A stretch of DNA of 64,000 nucleotides, from the NCBI GenBank assembly GCA_013201155.1, contig CP053716.1:992001-1056000 (forward strand), written 5' to 3'. Below, one piece after another: positions 1-8,286 of this stretch. This DNA is from Berryella wangjianweii. Lineage in GTDB: Bacteria; Actinomycetota; Coriobacteriia; Coriobacteriales; Eggerthellaceae. The translations under genes and the position numbers were made by a program. Every line of letters begins with the position of its first letter. The stretch's first letter is position 1. The notes under the pieces were generated by a model that searched no databases, was not told the origin of the DNA, and saw only the letters and a program-made list of their open reading frames with translations.

Positions 1-705
1 CAGGGCATCGGCGCCGCTGATGGGCGCCACCCTCGACTTGCGGGCCTCGAACACGCGAGCCAGCGCGCGACGCCTGTCGTTGGTCACCTTGATGGCCTTC
101 GCCAGATTCTCGCTGGTCAGCTGATTGCCGGTTACCCTCTGCACCTCATCGGCGAAGTCCCTGATCTCGTCCGCCCACTTGTCGATGTCCTTCTGGCGCT
201 TCATCTGGGGAGTGTCCATCACGTACAGCGGCGCGTCCTTGGCAAGGATCTCGTAGGCCTTCTTCTTGCCGTCGCACGTGGTCTCGCCCACGAACAGGTC
301 GGCGATGCGGAAGAAGGGGCAGGTGCGGCTGATCCGCGCGCCCACCGACGCCTTGATCAGCGGACATACGTCGGCGGGAAGCATCTGCTCGCCCGCGGGC
401 ACCCAGAACTGCGAGCCGCCGCACAGGCCCGTGACGATGCCGTCGCAGGCCAAGATCACCTCATCGGGAACGTACACGCAGAAGGCGCCGAACACCTTCT
501 GCCCGTTGGCCTGGGCCTCGATCAGCTCGGCCGGGCGCATGCCGTGAATATCGGCGGCCACCATGTCCCAGAAGGCCATGCTCTCGGGGCGGTTCCGCTG
601 CGACAAGAACACATCGCCGAACGCCGTGGGCAGCATGCTGCACAGCGCATCGTGCGCCTTCACATCCATTCCCAGGCTCTTCCACATCCCAACGCGATCG
701 GCCAC
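1..705 (-). CDS. 2-hydroxyacyl-CoA dehydratase family protein (HgdB/double-cubane type), 3' end missing
   Basis: Reading the minus strand from a GTG at 705 gives an open frame that runs off the left edge (235 codons seen). The start is set by the purine-rich AGGGAAAGGGG about six bases upstream; an ATG lies six codons further in. The product begins VADRVGMWKSLGMDVKAHD and contains GAFCVYVPDEVI, GLCGGSQFWVPAGEQ and the family signature SRTCPFFRIADLF, with conserved cysteines that would ligate an Fe-S cluster. The family includes 2-hydroxyglutaryl-CoA dehydratase subunits and stand-alone double-cubane-cluster reductases; the GAFCVYVP and LCGGSQFW segments resemble the latter more. The ATPase activator partner is not in view and could lie just beyond the left edge. 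The substrate cannot be told. Confidence 0.75.
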   Translation of the reverse strand, partial: MADRVGMWKSLGMDVKAHDALCSMLPTAFGDVFLSQRNRPESMAFWDMVAADIHGMRPAELIEAQANGQKVFGAFCVYVPDEVILACDGIVTGLCGGSQFWVPAGEQMLPADVCPLIKASVGARISRTCPFFRIADLFVGETTCDGKKKAYEILAKDAPLYVMDTPQMKRQKDIDKWADEIRDFADEVQRVTGNQLTSENLAKAIKVTNDRRRALARVFEARKSRVAPISGADAL

Positions 706-860
706 AGCGGCCCCTTTCCCTCGTTTGCGCAGACCGACGGAAAAGCAGAGCCTCGCAGCCTGCCACCCCAGGTTGCTTCGTCGCACGCGAATGAACGCAG
801 AGCGAGGGCCGCATTCATGCGGAAGGCCGCGCAGACCGCGCCGACCAACCATTAGCCACT

Positions 861-869
861 CTTATAGCA
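861..869 (-). promoter_or_regulatory. Possible extended -10 promoter for the gene ending at the left edge
   Basis: The minus strand reads TGCTATAAG here, an extended -10 (TGn plus a TATAAT-like hexamer), about 155 bases before the GTG start at 705. No good -35 is seen. It lies in the 237-base gap between the two dehydratase-like genes, so these may be separately transcribed. Confidence 0.3.
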
Positions 870-942
870 CTGTACCACGACGACACGACCGCACGGGAAT
901 CAAGGGGTCGCGCGCAACGGCAAGCGCGCGTGCCCGCATCCC

Positions 943-2307
943 CTACGAGGCCAGCATCTCGATGAAGGCGCCCAGCCTCATGCGCAGCGCCGCTGAGTCA
1001 ACGCTGCCCAGGTCGTACTCCACGCACATGAAGGGCAGCCCCGCCGCCTCCGCCGCGCGCTCCAACGTCGGCGCCTCAAGCGCGTGGGCCGAGCTGCCGG
1101 GCACCTGGGCGCACACCACGCCCTGCGCACCTTGTCGCTGCGCCAGCTCCACCAGGGCCTCGGCGCGCGGGGCCAGAGGGACGCGTCCGGGCACCGGAGC
1201 CTCGGCGATATGCGCCGCCAGCGCGTCGATCAGCCCCTCCACCGTCTCGGCCCCATCGCTCACCGTGCGCTCGAAGGAAAGCGCGCCCACGCCGGCATCC
1301 TCGCACACCACCACGCCGCCGCATTGCTCCACCAGGAAGTGCAGGGCGCGGTCGAACATGCGCAGCGGGGTTCCCGTCACCATCAGCCGCGCGCCCCCAT
1401 GTGCGACCAGGGGGCTCGCATCGCCCCCCGCTCCCCCGCCGGCGGACGGCCCGCTCGCACGCGGTGCCGCGCAGGCCTCGCCCGCCGTCCCGAAGGCCAG
1501 CTGGGCGCGTGCGGCCTCCAGCTCGTCAACCAGCAGGTCGGTGGCGCCGATGAAGCGCATCGGGTCGTCGAAGCCCGCGCATTGAAGCACCAGCAGCGCG
1601 TCGGTCCCGCCGATCAGCGGCGCCTGAAGCCCGCGGGCGGCCTGCAGGTGCGAAAGCGCCCGTCGGCGCGCATTGCCCTGACGGATGGCCTGTCGCAGGC
1701 GATCGACCGAAAGCGGCGTACCCGTCGCCCGCGCTATCTCGTCTGCCAGCGCGCGCAGCTCGGCGGCCAGAGCCGTGCGGGACGCAGCGCGGCGCACGCG
1801 CGGCACGTCCAGCACGTGCACCGCGGCAGGCACCGCAGCCGTCAGCGCATCGACGGCCAACGTCCGCGCATCGGACAGCGTGTCGATCACCACCAGGTCG
1901 GACAGGGCCATGAACGGACAGGTGCGGCTGACGGCCGCGCCCACCAGCGACCTCGTTGCGGAATCGGCCTCGCAGCCCAGCGCATCGCCTGCGGCCTGGG
2001 CCCACCACGCGCACGACCCCGCCACCGCCGTGGCCACGCCGCCGCAGGCCCACACCAGCTCGGCAGGCGCAAGGTCGGAGGCCAGGCCCACCACCACTGC
2101 CCCGCGCTCGCGCGCGCGGGCAAGCTCGGCGGCGCGCTCGGCATGCAGGCGGCTGGCGAAGAGGTCGAAGTAGGAAAGCGACCGCGGACGCCCGTGCGAC
2201 GCGGCACGCGACGCCGCAGAGTCGAGCTCCCTCAGCGTGCGCCACAGCAGCTGCTGCGACTCCGCGTTCACGCCCGCGCCGCACCACAGCCGGTCGGCCT
2301 CGATCAT
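943..2307 (-). CDS. Second 2-hydroxyacyl-CoA dehydratase-like protein, divergent
   Basis: The protein has 454 residues from the ATG at 2307, chosen over longer in-frame starts because AAGGAGGGGGGG sits directly upstream. It starts MIEADRLWCGAGVN, then shows LASDLAPAELVWACGGVA and the family signature SRTCPFMALSDLVV, the same motif as its downstream neighbour. A glycine/alanine-rich linker (about residues 290-310) separates a C-terminal domain with DRALHFLVEQCGGVVVCED, FERTVSDGAE and AQVPGSSAHALEAP, which follows the second half of HgdB-type proteins. It is more divergent and alanine-rich than the neighbour. A paralogous pair without the activator ATPase in view suggests a reductase or dehydratase of unknown substrate. 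Confidence 0.65.
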   Translation of the reverse strand: MIEADRLWCGAGVNAESQQLLWRTLRELDSAASRAASHGRPRSLSYFDLFASRLHAERAAELARARERGAVVVGLASDLAPAELVWACGGVATAVAGSCAWWAQAAGDALGCEADSATRSLVGAAVSRTCPFMALSDLVVIDTLSDARTLAVDALTAAVPAAVHVLDVPRVRRAASRTALAAELRALADEIARATGTPLSVDRLRQAIRQGNARRRALSHLQAARGLQAPLIGGTDALLVLQCAGFDDPMRFIGATDLLVDELEAARAQLAFGTAGEACAAPRASGPSAGGGAGGDASPLVAHGGARLMVTGTPLRMFDRALHFLVEQCGGVVVCEDAGVGALSFERTVSDGAETVEGLIDALAAHIAEAPVPGRVPLAPRAEALVELAQRQGAQGVVCAQVPGSSAHALEAPTLERAAEAAGLPFMCVEYDLGSVDSAALRMRLGAFIEMLAS

Positions 2308-2435
2308 CGGCGCACCCCCCCTCCTTGCCCGCACCGAAACAGCAGGCGGTTCGATCGTTCGCCCGACTTTAACGCCCTGCGCCTGGCTCGGCAATGGGAT
2401 AATGGCCAGTCCACCCCAACCAGCAGGAGGAGCAC

Positions 2436-3281
2436 ATGCTGCCGTACCAGATGGTGTTCGCAAGCTACACGGGCCAGGACGACACCGTGTGCGTGCCCGA
2501 GGGCGCCACGCACATCGGTCCGGCCGCCTTTCAGCGCAACCGCTACCTGCGCGATGTGGTGATTCCCGAAGGCGTGGTGCAGATCGACGACGAGGCCTTC
2601 GACGCCTGCGTGAACCTTGAGCACGTCAGCATGCCCTCCACGCTGAAGGCGATCGGCGCGCGGGCCTTCAAGGGCTGCTGGCGCCTGCAGCACCTCGATC
2701 TGCCGGAAGGGCTGGAGGACATTCGCGACCAGGCGTTTCTGCGCTGCCGCGGCCTGGAGGAGCTGTCCATTCCCGAAAGCGTCACTCACCTGGGACGCGA
2801 GGCCCTGCGCAACTGCGTCAGCCTGCAGCACCTGCGGTTGCCGGAGAGCATCAGGCGCGTGGAGGAGGGCCTGCTGCGCGACTGCGTCAGCCTGCGAAGC
2901 GTGCAGCTGCCCGAAAGCCTGGAAGCGATCGAGGACGACGCCTTCAACACCTGCACGAAGCTGACCGACGTGGAGCTGCCCGAGGGTCTGGGCTGGCTGG
3001 GACGGCGCGCCTTCCGCGGATGCGCCGAGCTGCGATGCATCAACATTCCGCTGAGCCTGCCCTCGCTGGAGGAGCGCGTGTTCCTGGGATGCCGCAGCCT
3101 GCGCGGCCTTGAGCTGCCCCCCACCTTGGACTTCGTGGACCCGGCGGCCTTCGATCCGCTGGCCGACCCCACCCTGCCCCCCGAGCCGGACAACGACGCG
3201 GGCGCCGCCGAGCAGGATGCCGAGAGGCAGCCGGAAGCGAGCGGCAACGTCGCCGATGCCGCCGACGCACAGAACGTCTAG
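2436..3281 (+). CDS. BspA-like leucine-rich-repeat protein without signal peptide
   Basis: The product is 281 residues with about ten LRR_5/BspA-type repeats of roughly 23 residues, each of the form LxxLxLPExLxxIxxxAFxxC. They fill nearly the whole protein from residue 15 to 250 and end in an acidic, alanine-rich tail. AGGAGGAG stands six to nine bases before the ATG. BspA-type proteins are usually secreted and surface-bound; this one has no signal peptide, transmembrane segment or anchor, so it is probably cytoplasmic, perhaps a protein-binding scaffold. It is divergent from the dehydratase-like gene (128 bases between starts) and convergent with the ClC gene, sharing a CTAG in which both stop codons lie. 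Confidence 0.8.
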   Translation: MLPYQMVFASYTGQDDTVCVPEGATHIGPAAFQRNRYLRDVVIPEGVVQIDDEAFDACVNLEHVSMPSTLKAIGARAFKGCWRLQHLDLPEGLEDIRDQAFLRCRGLEELSIPESVTHLGREALRNCVSLQHLRLPESIRRVEEGLLRDCVSLRSVQLPESLEAIEDDAFNTCTKLTDVELPEGLGWLGRRAFRGCAELRCINIPLSLPSLEERVFLGCRSLRGLELPPTLDFVDPAAFDPLADPTLPPEPDNDAGAAEQDAERQPEASGNVADAADAQNV

Positions 3282-4768
3282 CGGCGGCGACCGAAAGCCG
3301 GGGCCTCCTCCTGAGCCGAATCCACCTCCCCCGACGCCTCCGCCCTCGAAGCCGCGGGCCGGTCGGCGCCCGACGGCGCAGACGCGCCGCCCTTCGCCCT
3401 TGCGCGCCTCGGGTCCGACGAACCCACCGCCGGCAGCGGGATGTCCCACGACAGGCCGTCGTAGAGGTTCAGGCTGCGTGCCGGAAGGTATCCCACCCCT
3501 GCCGCCACCAGCGCGAACAAAGCGCAGGCCGGCCCGAACCACTCCAAGGCCAGCAGGGCCGCGGCCACCGGGCAGCGGGTTGACGCCGAGAACGAGGCGA
3601 TCATGCCCACCGCGCACGCCAGGTCGATCGGCGCGCCCGTCATATGCGCCCACGCCGCTCCCGCCAGCGCCCCCACGCACAGCGAGGGCATGATCTCGCC
3701 GCCCTTCATGCCGAAGCCCAGGCACACCGCCGTCAGCTGCACCTTCCACAACGCGTCCGAGAAGCCTACCGGCAGGCCCGAGAACGCCTGCTCGATCTGG
3801 GTCGCCCCCGTGCCGCTGGCCACCCATCCACCGAAGGCCAGCAGGGCCACGACCAGCACCGCGCCTGCCATCAATCGGGTCAGCTGGCTGCCGAACAGCT
3901 CCTTCGACAGCCCGTGCACCAAGCGCGCCGTTATCGTGAAGCCGAAGCCGAAGGCCGCGCCGATCACGGCGATGCAGGCGACCTCGGGCACGGCGGCCGT
4001 CCACGACCCCACGCTCACCAGATGCGCCCACGAACCGCGCCCGCCCGCCAGCAGCGTGACGCCCCACGCCGCCAGCGCGGCCGCGGGCAGGCAGACGATG
4101 CGCGCGTCGCGCAGCTCGCGCGCCGAGGGGCGAACCACCTCCACCACGAAGGCGATTGCGGCGAACGGAGCCCCCATCAGCGCCGCGAAGGCGCCTACCA
4201 TGCCCGCCGACACCATCACGCGGTAGGACCCCGGCCCCAGCCTCAAGCGCGCGGCCAGCCCTGCGGCCAGCGACCCGCCCGCCTGCAGAGCGGCGCCCTC
4301 CTTGCCTACCGAGCCACCGCCCACCAGGGTAAGAGCCGTGGCAGCCACGATGGCGGGGGCCACGCGCGGCGACACCGGGCGATCGAGGCGCGCAGCCGCC
4401 ACCACGTCAAGCGTTCCCGTCGAGAAGCGGGCGCCCAGCACGCGGTATGCCAGCCACGAGGCCGCCACCAGCAGCGGAAGCAGGGCGCCCAGACGTATAT
4501 CGACGCGAAACGCCTGCTCGGCGAGACGTGCGACCTCCGACAGCATCACGGCGACGGCGCCGCCCACCGCACCGCACGCCAGCGCACCGCCCAGCCAGCG
4601 CACGGGGTGACGCCACAGGCTGGCGGCGCCTTCCGAATCCGCAGATGACGCGCATGCTCCCTCGGTGGTGCATGCTCCTTCAGCCGCGCACGACCCCTCG
4701 GCCGCGCGCGCCCGCTCCTCCTCGCCGGTTGCGCCGGCCACGCCGATCGCGTCGCCCGCATCGCTCAT
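3278..4768 (-). CDS. ClC-family chloride channel/antiporter
   Basis: A 496-residue membrane protein with a charged 40-residue N-terminal tail, about ten hydrophobic segments and a hydrophilic C-terminal tail from residue 440. GGGSVGKEGAALQ matches the ClC anion-filter GxEGP-type motif and keeps the gating glutamate. GAPFAAIAFVVEVV matches the segment that holds the internal proton glutamate of ClC antiporters, but that position is Val here; the filter GSGIPE motif is degenerate (FSTGTLDVV). It therefore belongs to the ClC superfamily, with transport mode (channel or exchanger) and ion uncertain. GGGGAGGTG precedes the ATG. It lies downstream of focA on the same strand, 302 bases away. Confidence 0.85.
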   Translation of the reverse strand: MSDAGDAIGVAGATGEEERARAAEGSCAAEGACTTEGACASSADSEGAASLWRHPVRWLGGALACGAVGGAVAVMLSEVARLAEQAFRVDIRLGALLPLLVAASWLAYRVLGARFSTGTLDVVAAARLDRPVSPRVAPAIVAATALTLVGGGSVGKEGAALQAGGSLAAGLAARLRLGPGSYRVMVSAGMVGAFAALMGAPFAAIAFVVEVVRPSARELRDARIVCLPAAALAAWGVTLLAGGRGSWAHLVSVGSWTAAVPEVACIAVIGAAFGFGFTITARLVHGLSKELFGSQLTRLMAGAVLVVALLAFGGWVASGTGATQIEQAFSGLPVGFSDALWKVQLTAVCLGFGMKGGEIMPSLCVGALAGAAWAHMTGAPIDLACAVGMIASFSASTRCPVAAALLALEWFGPACALFALVAAGVGYLPARSLNLYDGLSWDIPLPAVGSSDPRRARAKGGASAPSGADRPAASRAEASGEVDSAQEEAPAFGRRR

Positions 4769-4988
4769 GCCGCACCTCCCCTCGCGCCTTCATCTGCTCG
4801 CACGCACCCATGCGCCGCGCGCCATCCTGGGCTCGATGTCGCCGCCCAGCGCTCGCCATCATCCGACGCCCCGCCCACCCGCAACCCACGGGGCGCCACC
4901 TCAACCTGAGCCGCTCCTCAGCCGCCGCCGTCGGCCCTGCGGCCTGCCGCCTGCCGTCCGTCGCCATCCACCGCACCCGAACGCACGG

Positions 4989-5018
4989 GGGGGCGGGCAC
5001 CCGCAGGCGCCCGCCCCC
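4989..5018 (-). terminator. GC-rich hairpin after focA
   Basis: Ten-base perfect arms GGGGGCGGGC and GCCCGCCCCC enclose a 10-base loop, 53 bases after the focA stop on the minus strand. There is no U-tract, so it may be an intrinsic terminator of weak form or an mRNA-end hairpin. The remainder of the 302-base gap (4769-5070) is GC-rich and shows no gene; it should hold the ClC promoter, which I cannot place. Confidence 0.5.
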
Positions 5019-5070
5019 TCCCCCCTCTTGCCACAGGCACGCGACAAGCCGCGCCAGAGCCTTCCTAGGC

Positions 5071-5898
5071 CTAGGCCTTCGCCTTGCCGTGCTTGTAGAT
5101 GAACCAGTAGGCCATGCCCACCAGGGCGCCGCCCACCACGTTGCCTGCCGTGGCGATCGCCAGGTTGACGGCCAAGCCGGACACGCTGACCGCGCCGGCG
5201 GCACCGACGCCCAGGGTGTTCAGCAGCAGGCCCATGGGCAGGAAGAACATGTTGGCCACGCAGTGCTCGAAGCCCGCGGCCACGAACGCCGAGATGGGCA
5301 GGATGATGCCGATCACCTTGTCCACCGTGGTGCGCGCGCCGAAGCCGATCCACACGGCCAGGCACACGAAGATGTTGCACATGATGCCCTTGAAGAAGAT
5401 CGCCTCGGGCGTCAGGGCCACCTTGCCCGCCGCCACGGCGACCATGGCCTCGCCCACGCCGCCGGCATTCAGCTTCCACACGCCGGCCAGGTAGATCAGG
5501 CTCACGGCCAAAAGGGCGCCGGCCAGGTTGCCCAGCCACACGATCGCCCAGTTCTTGCCCATGTCGCCCCAGCCGATGCGCTTCGACGCCTTGGCCGTCA
5601 GCATCAGCGAGTTGCCGGTGAACAGCTCCGAGCCGCAGCACAGCACCAGCACCAGGCCCAGGCAGAAGCAGATGCCGCCCACCATGCGCTGAGCGGCGAA
5701 GGGCATGGTGGGGTCGCCCAGGAAAATACAGAAGTACATGCCGCCGAAGGCGATGAACGCACCCGCCAGCATGGCCGACACGAAGCACTTGGCCGGCTTC
5801 ATGGCCACCTTGCCCAGCGCCACCGTCTCGGCCTTGTCGGTAATCTCGGCCGGCGACAAGGCGTCCGGCTTCACCAGCTTAAGGTCATCTGCTGCCAT
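5071..5898 (-). CDS. focA: Formate channel (FNT family)
   Basis: A 275-residue membrane protein of the formate/nitrite transporter family, with six hydrophobic segments. Visible are GAFIAFGGMYFCIFLGD, CGSELFTGNSL, GNLAGALL, FFKGIMCNIFVCLAVW and FEHCVANMF, which match FocA/NirC pore and filter segments; the His in FEHCVANMF is the central pore histidine. The start at 5898 was chosen because GGGGAATTGCG precedes ATG. It is the last gene of the formate hydrogenlyase cluster, just as focB ends the E. coli hyf operon, so it probably imports or exports formate for this complex. Confidence 0.93.
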   Translation of the reverse strand: MAADDLKLVKPDALSPAEITDKAETVALGKVAMKPAKCFVSAMLAGAFIAFGGMYFCIFLGDPTMPFAAQRMVGGICFCLGLVLVLCCGSELFTGNSLMLTAKASKRIGWGDMGKNWAIVWLGNLAGALLAVSLIYLAGVWKLNAGGVGEAMVAVAAGKVALTPEAIFFKGIMCNIFVCLAVWIGFGARTTVDKVIGIILPISAFVAAGFEHCVANMFFLPMGLLLNTLGVGAAGAVSVSGLAVNLAIATAGNVVGGALVGMAYWFIYKHGKAKA

Positions 5899-5978
5899 CG
5901 CAATTCCCCTTCCACCACGTATCCTCGGCAAACCGAAGAAGGGGCACCGCGTGGGTGGCCCCCTCCTTCGTCTTGCCC

Positions 5979-6458
5979 CTATGACATTGTCTCGAAGCGG
6001 CTCGTGTCCGCTCCCTCACGCAAGCATGCCGCGATCCTCTCGACCGCGTCCCTCACCGCCGGGGCCAGAGGGTCGAAGAACTCGGTGGACTGCACCTGGA
6101 TGCCCAGAAACACCACGTCGTCGCAGCATTCCGCCAGCCTTCCCAACAGAAAGGTCATGGGCAGGCTGTGCGTGCTCAGCAGAAACTGATCGGCCACGTC
6201 GTCGGCGGTCAGCCTTCTGACCTGGCCTGGCTCCAAACGCATCTCGGCGGCGTCCACGAACACCACCTGCGCGGGCTGCAGCTCGCGAATGTAGTACAGG
6301 TCGTCCTCGGGAGTCTGGCCCCCGTCCACCACTTCCCAGCCCTCAAGCGGCTCATCCTGGAACAGCTTGGCAAGCAGCGGGCCGGCGGCGTCGTCGCCGC
6401 GCAGCACGCTTCCCGCCGTGAACAGCACGCGGCATCCGCGTGCGGCGCGCTCGGTCAC
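5979..6458 (-). CDS. hycI: Hydrogenase 3-type maturation protease HycI
   Basis: 159 residues. It starts with GTG at 6458, preceded by GAGGAGGGG and overlapping the hycH stop by four bases (GTGA). The fold markers of hydrogen-uptake endopeptidases are present: GSVLRGDDAAGPLLA with the Ni-sensing Asp, VVDGGQTPED, VVFVDAAEM and STHSLPMTFLL. HycI-type proteases remove a C-terminal peptide from the hydrogenase large subunit after nickel insertion. The target, HyfG at 8287-10017, keeps such a tail. It is co-transcribed with the structural genes. Confidence 0.92.
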   Translation of the reverse strand: MTERAARGCRVLFTAGSVLRGDDAAGPLLAKLFQDEPLEGWEVVDGGQTPEDDLYYIRELQPAQVVFVDAAEMRLEPGQVRRLTADDVADQFLLSTHSLPMTFLLGRLAECCDDVVFLGIQVQSTEFFDPLAPAVRDAVERIAACLREGADTSRFETMS

Positions 6459-6952
6459 TGGCCCCTCCTCACCATCAGGTACACGTTCGTCTCGTCGCGC
6501 ACCTTCATAAACAGCTTGATCATCTCCATCAGAAAGGGAAGCTCGTCCCGGTCAAGCGGCATGCTGGTCTTGCCGGGCTCGTTGTACACGTCGATGTTCG
6601 ACAGGGCCCGACGCGCGGCGGGCAGAAGCGACCTCACATGCTCCTTGCCCACCTCGATCTCGCCGAAGCGCAGCACGCCCTCCAGCTTGCGTCGGGCCTC
6701 GTCGCTTTCAAGCAGTTCCGTGATCTTCCGGTAGCTGTCCACGGGCACTTCCAGCACGCGCTCGAAGCAGTCCACCACGCCGGTATGGTGCCCCACGCTC
6801 AGCGTGTAGTACAGGACGTCCTGAGCGTCGTCGGGAATCGACTCCGCACGGTCCACGAACTTCATGCGCAGAAGGTAGAACAGAACCTTGTCGCCCACCG
6901 TGCCGATGGACTCCATGCGGTTCTCGCCGACGATGTACGGTTTGGTGCCCAT
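6455..6952 (-). CDS. hycH: Formate hydrogenlyase maturation protein HycH/HyfJ
   Basis: 165 residues from the ATG at 6952, which overlaps the last base of the hyfI stop codon (TAATG). It is similar to E. coli HycH/HyfJ: VGDKVLFYLLRMKFVD, DDAQDVLYYTLSVGHHTGVVDCF and GEIEVGKEHVRSLLPA. HycH is needed to make active hydrogenase 3 but its biochemical role is not settled. Tight overlaps on both sides indicate translational coupling with hyfI and hycI. Confidence 0.88.
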   Translation of the reverse strand: MGTKPYIVGENRMESIGTVGDKVLFYLLRMKFVDRAESIPDDAQDVLYYTLSVGHHTGVVDCFERVLEVPVDSYRKITELLESDEARRKLEGVLRFGEIEVGKEHVRSLLPAARRALSNIDVYNEPGKTSMPLDRDELPFLMEMIKLFMKVRDETNVYLMVRRGQ

Positions 6953-7737
6953 TACGCGATACCTACGATCCTCTTCTCCAGAATGCTCTTCAGCTCGGCG
7001 TACACCTCCACGCGCCGCGGATCCTGCTCGGCGTGGATCAGCCCGTCGATCGAGCCCAGCACGTCGCCGTTCTCGGGGGTCAGGGCGTCCATGAAGCCGT
7101 TCACCAGCTCGCGTCCGAAATGATACCCCGAAAGCCTGCGCGCCTCGCGCTCCATCTCTACCCGCAGGCGATAGGGAACGCCCTCGTGCAGGAAGGGCGC
7201 CTGCTCGTTCTCGGCCTCCACCAGGTGCGTCTCGTGCAGCTTCTGCCCCAGCATGCCCAGGGCAATCGCGAAGCCGTAGATGGTCTGCGCAGGCGAGGGC
7301 GGACAGCCGGGAATGTACACGTCCACCGGCAGCAGCTTGTCGGTGCCGCCCCACACGCAGTAGTTGTCGTGGAAGATGCCGCCCGTGCACCCGCAGGCGC
7401 CGTACGACACCACCAGCTTGGGGTCGGGGGCGGCCTCGTAGGCGCGCAGGGCGGGCATCCTCATGGCACGGGTGATGGCGCCCGTGTACACCAGGATGTC
7501 GGCATGGCGCGGGCTCGCCATGTTCTTGATGCCGAAGCGCTCGGTGTCGAACACCGGCGTGATCGAGCCGAAGATCTCGATCTCGCAGCCGTTGCATCCG
7601 CCGCAGTCCACACGGTAGATGTACACCGACCGCTTGATGTGCTTCAGCAGGGCGGCCTTGGCGGCCTCGATCTTCTGGTCCAGCACCACCGGCTCAAGCC
7701 GGGTCTGAAGGCGCTCGGGAAGCACGGTCTCAGTCAT
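6952..7737 (-). CDS. hyfI: Formate hydrogenlyase [NiFe]-hydrogenase small subunit (HyfI/HycG)
   Basis: 261 residues; ATG at 7737 overlaps the hyfH stop by one base. It belongs to the NuoB-like small subunits of group 4 hydrogenases. The cluster ligands are visible in RVDCGGCNGCEIEIF, SYGACGCTGGIFHDN and DVYIPGCPPSP, which together bind one [4Fe-4S] cluster next to the NiFe site. The C-terminal extension of about 90 residues after the last cysteine is usual for HycG/HyfI. It passes electrons from the HyfH ferredoxin subunit to HyfG. Confidence 0.95.
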   Translation of the reverse strand: MTETVLPERLQTRLEPVVLDQKIEAAKAALLKHIKRSVYIYRVDCGGCNGCEIEIFGSITPVFDTERFGIKNMASPRHADILVYTGAITRAMRMPALRAYEAAPDPKLVVSYGACGCTGGIFHDNYCVWGGTDKLLPVDVYIPGCPPSPAQTIYGFAIALGMLGQKLHETHLVEAENEQAPFLHEGVPYRLRVEMEREARRLSGYHFGRELVNGFMDALTPENGDVLGSIDGLIHAEQDPRRVEVYAELKSILEKRIVGIA

Positions 7738-8276
7738 TACTTGCCTCCTTTGGCCGTAAGCGCCGAGGCATGCGCGGCCTCGGCGTCGGCGGTGCGCTTG
7801 CACGCGGTGCACACGCGCGCCAGGCGGATGGCCTCCTCGGCCTCCTCGTTGGCGCCCAGCGTCTCCAGCACGCGCACCGCGTAGTCGATCTCTTTGCGCG
7901 GGGCGAAGGGCTTGCCGCACCGCGTGCACTCCTGCAGCGTGTAGGTGCACGTCTCGGTCATGTCGGCCTTGGCCATCACGGCCAGCTCGAACTCGCTGCC
8001 CAAGGCGATGGCCTCCACGGGGCACGCCTCCTCGCAACGGCCGCAGAAGATGCAGCGGCCGTAGTTGATCTTCCAGGTGACGGTGCCCTCGCGCTGGTCG
8101 GTCTCCATCTCGATGGCGTTGGGCGGGCAGGCGATGGCGCAGGCGGCGCAGGCGATGCAGCGCTCAAGGTCGTGCTCGGGCTTGCCGCGCATGTGCGGCA
8201 CGGTTTCCAACGGCGCGAAGGGGTAGGCAACCGTTGCGTTGCCGGTCTTCAGCGCGTTGCGAAGTGTCTTAAGCAT
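7737..8276 (-). CDS. hyfH: Formate hydrogenlyase electron-transfer subunit (HyfH/HycF), 2x[4Fe-4S]
   Basis: 179 residues. Two adjacent ferredoxin motifs, CIACAACAIACP and CIFCGRCEEACP, bind two [4Fe-4S] clusters as in HycF and NuoI. A second cysteine group near the C terminus, CTRCGKPF and VCTACKR, resembles the extra cysteines of HycF and could bind a further metal. The length agrees with E. coli HyfH (181). It sits between the large subunit and small subunit genes in the order of the hyf operon. Confidence 0.95.
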   Translation of the reverse strand: MLKTLRNALKTGNATVAYPFAPLETVPHMRGKPEHDLERCIACAACAIACPPNAIEMETDQREGTVTWKINYGRCIFCGRCEEACPVEAIALGSEFELAVMAKADMTETCTYTLQECTRCGKPFAPRKEIDYAVRVLETLGANEEAEEAIRLARVCTACKRTADAEAAHASALTAKGGK

Positions 8277-8286
8277 ATGCGATCAC

